Positions 5,342-6,411 of a DNA stretch of 6,411 bases are shown here, in pieces. Origin of the DNA: an uncultured Corynebacterium sp. (GTDB lineage Bacteria > Actinomycetota > Actinomycetes > Mycobacteriales > Mycobacteriaceae). Numbering within the stretch: position 1 is the stretch's first letter; each line of letters starts with the position of its first letter. Below the pieces are notes generated by a model. The model was not told where the DNA came from and did no database searches. It was given only the letters and a program-made list of their open reading frames with translations. The stretch lies in NCBI GenBank assembly GCA_946223355.1, contig CAMIPB010000054.1:1-6411 (forward strand), written 5' to 3'. The position numbers and the translations under genes are program-made.

Positions 5342-5935
5342 TTAAAGGCTGAAGGCGCCGCCGCTGACGAGGATGAAGATACCCAGGCCGATCAAGACGA
5401 TAGGGAACAGCACATGCTCCCAGCGTTCGAGAATCTCCGCGATGGGCGGACGGGTGGCCACGAACTTCGCCAACAGGACCAGGCCCGCCACCAGAATCAG
5501 AAAGACAACGCAGTAGATGATAACGGTGGCGGTATCCACGTTGAGAAAAACCGGGACATAGACGCCGATATTGTCGCCACCGTTGGCAAAGGTCACCCCG
5601 GCGACGGTCAAGACGCTTACGTTCTTTCCGCTGACTTTCGCGTCATCGTCGTCATCGTCTCCCCGCCAGGCTTGCCAGGCCGCCCACAGCCCCAGGGTCA
5701 GGGGGATCAGCCCGAAGTAGGGGATCGCCTCGGTGGGCAGGAAGGCATCCGCCCCTAGGGTGACCAGAATCGTGGCTGCGAGGATGCCCGCGAAACCAAG
5801 GTACTGCCCGGCCAGGATCCGAAGTGTGGTCCCTGCTTGGCCGGCCCCACGGGCGAAGAACAGCGAGAGCACGATGATGTCGTCGATATTGGTGGCGATA
5901 AACAGACCAACCGCCCCCAGGAGACCAGTTACCAC
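5342..5935 (-). CDS. cadD: CadD family cadmium resistance transporter
   Basis: A 197-residue integral membrane protein of the CadD family (Pfam Cad), which confers cadmium resistance and probably exports or otherwise handles Cd(II) at the cytoplasmic membrane. Hydrophobic segments lie at about 3-27, 44-63, 70-90, 107-130, 135-160 and 176-193. Family signatures are visible: ATNIDDIIVLSLFF near the N-terminus and TFANGGDNIGVYVP at about 115-128, a paired NIDD/GGDN arrangement suited to metal contact. Between the third and fourth segments is a run of six aspartates (93-98). The start is taken as GTG 5935, which has AGGGG eight bases upstream and overlaps the end of cmtR by seven bases, implying translational coupling. 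A GTG at 5962 would add nine residues with no family resemblance. Expression should depend on CmtR. DNA here is more GC-rich than in the neighbouring stretch. Confidence 0.92.
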   Translation of the reverse strand: MVTGLLGAVGLFIATNIDDIIVLSLFFARGAGQAGTTLRILAGQYLGFAGILAATILVTLGADAFLPTEAIPYFGLIPLTLGLWAAWQAWRGDDDDDDAKVSGKNVSVLTVAGVTFANGGDNIGVYVPVFLNVDTATVIIYCVVFLILVAGLVLLAKFVATRPPIAEILERWEHVLFPIVLIGLGIFILVSGGAFSL

Positions 5936-6294
5936 TTCCTGTTCCCCTCTCCGGTGGCACACCCGGGCACGTCACATGCCGAGTCAATACATGGGGCATT
6001 CTCGTCGGCAGCCAGAGTGGTATCCAGCAGTGAGTTCAACGCCTGGACAAGATGGGCGTCGACGATCTCGTAGCGGGTCTTCCGTCCCTGTGGTTCGGCG
6101 AGCACAATTCCGCAGTCCCGTAGGCAAGTGAGGTGGTTCGACACATTTGACCGCGTCAGTTCCAGCTCCCGTGCGAGATCGGCCGGGTAGGCCGGGCCGC
6201 CCAGCAGGGTCAGGAGAATACGGGATCGGGTGGGATCGGCCATCGCTCGACCCAATCGGTTCATCACGTCCAAGCGTGTAGCAATAGTCAGCAT
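5929..6294 (-). CDS. cmtR: CmtR-type ArsR/SmtB family Cd(II)/Pb(II)-sensing repressor
   Basis: A 121-residue winged-helix regulator closely resembling Mycobacterium tuberculosis CmtR. DNA-binding segment LTRSNVSNHLTCLRDCG lies at about 47-62. Cys57 and Cys61 in TCLRDC and Cys102 in NAPC fall at the same positions as the three Cd/Pb ligands known for mycobacterial CmtR. Two extra cysteines, C107 and C112, lie in the C-terminal tail. In this family the apo-dimer represses and metal binding releases DNA. The start ATG 6294 is supported by a promoter placing the transcript start on that codon; an upstream in-frame start at 6330 would add 12 residues encoded by the promoter itself. It is the first gene of an operon, its stop overlapping the cadD start. 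The regulator probably controls itself and cadD. Confidence 0.94.
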   Translation of the reverse strand: MLTIATRLDVMNRLGRAMADPTRSRILLTLLGGPAYPADLARELELTRSNVSNHLTCLRDCGIVLAEPQGRKTRYEIVDAHLVQALNSLLDTTLAADENAPCIDSACDVPGCATGEGNRKW

Positions 6295-6330
6295 GTACTG
6301 AACTATACAGCAGATGCTGAACTGTTGCAA
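6294..6330 (-). promoter_or_regulatory. cmtR-cadD promoter, leaderless, with candidate operator
   Basis: On the minus strand TTGCAA (6330-6325), 17 bases, then TATAGT (6307-6302) make a near-consensus promoter. Seven bases later transcription would start at the A of the cmtR ATG, giving a leaderless mRNA. ATGCTGA (plus 6314-6320) and TCAGCAT (plus 6288-6294) form a 7+7 inverted repeat bracketing the -10 and start site, and GTTCAG occurs twice as a direct repeat. This is where a CmtR dimer would be expected to block RNA polymerase. Confidence 0.75.
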
Positions 6331-6411
6331 CGAGGGTCGAGTGTCGGCTCAACGGCGGGTTAAGTAAAGAAAAGTGTGTCTCTGATTCGTGATTTCCGCA
6401 GCTTAGTAACC

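Noticed and set aside
5237..5758. A 173-codon plus-strand frame, rich in Asp/Gln/Gly
   Set aside because: Antisense to cadD; its charged low-complexity content is the expected shadow of membrane-protein codons.
5936..5962. GTG 5962 as start of CadD
   Set aside because: The added residues MCHRRGEQE do not match the family. GTG 5935 has a good ribosome binding site and gives the usual N-terminus with a short overlap with cmtR.

Overview
The window looks like chromosomal DNA of a moderately GC-rich actinobacterium, most likely Corynebacterium or a close relative. I infer this from the CYP152 P450 type, an actinobacterial CmtR/CadD pair, signal-peptide style, and an apparently leaderless metalloregulator promoter. 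No species is assigned.

Layout. 3-75 (minus) is a tRNA-Ala(UGC). Divergent from it, 212-1537 (plus) is a complete CYP152-family fatty-acid P450 carrying a histidine where the OleT decarboxylase has its catalytic His85. 1615-2577 (plus) is a complete secreted NodB-type (CE4) polysaccharide deacetylase with its own promoter and a 7+7 inverted repeat over the -35 region. A strong hairpin at 2585-2613 separates it from the convergent gene 2634-4418 (minus), a cytoplasmic GH13 alpha-glucan enzyme of branching-enzyme/amylase type with an N-terminal CBM48.

From about 4496 to 5341 there is no confident gene. This 850-base stretch holds a long hairpin (4577-4628), one weak 39-codon ORF (4659-4778), a perfect 11+11 palindrome (4847-4871) and another GC-rich hairpin (5114-5148) with a sequence resembling an insertion-sequence end. 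It has the appearance of a junction or scar region.

5342-6294 (minus) is a two-gene cadmium resistance operon: cmtR (ArsR/SmtB-family Cd/Pb sensor with Cys57, Cys61 and Cys102) overlapping cadD (membrane cadmium transporter) by 7 bases. A near-ideal sigma-A promoter reads into cmtR with no leader. CmtR should repress its own operon and release when Cd(II) or Pb(II) binds, letting CadD be made. The operon is visibly more GC-rich than the DNA beside it and is probably a transferred cassette. The last 80 bases (6331-6411) lie upstream of this promoter and I see no gene there.

The other genes look like independent transcription units: fatty-acid oxidation, cell-envelope or extracellular polysaccharide modification, and storage-glucan metabolism. 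I see no clear evidence of a novel multi-gene system. The best leads are the P450 active-site residue and the structured geneless region.
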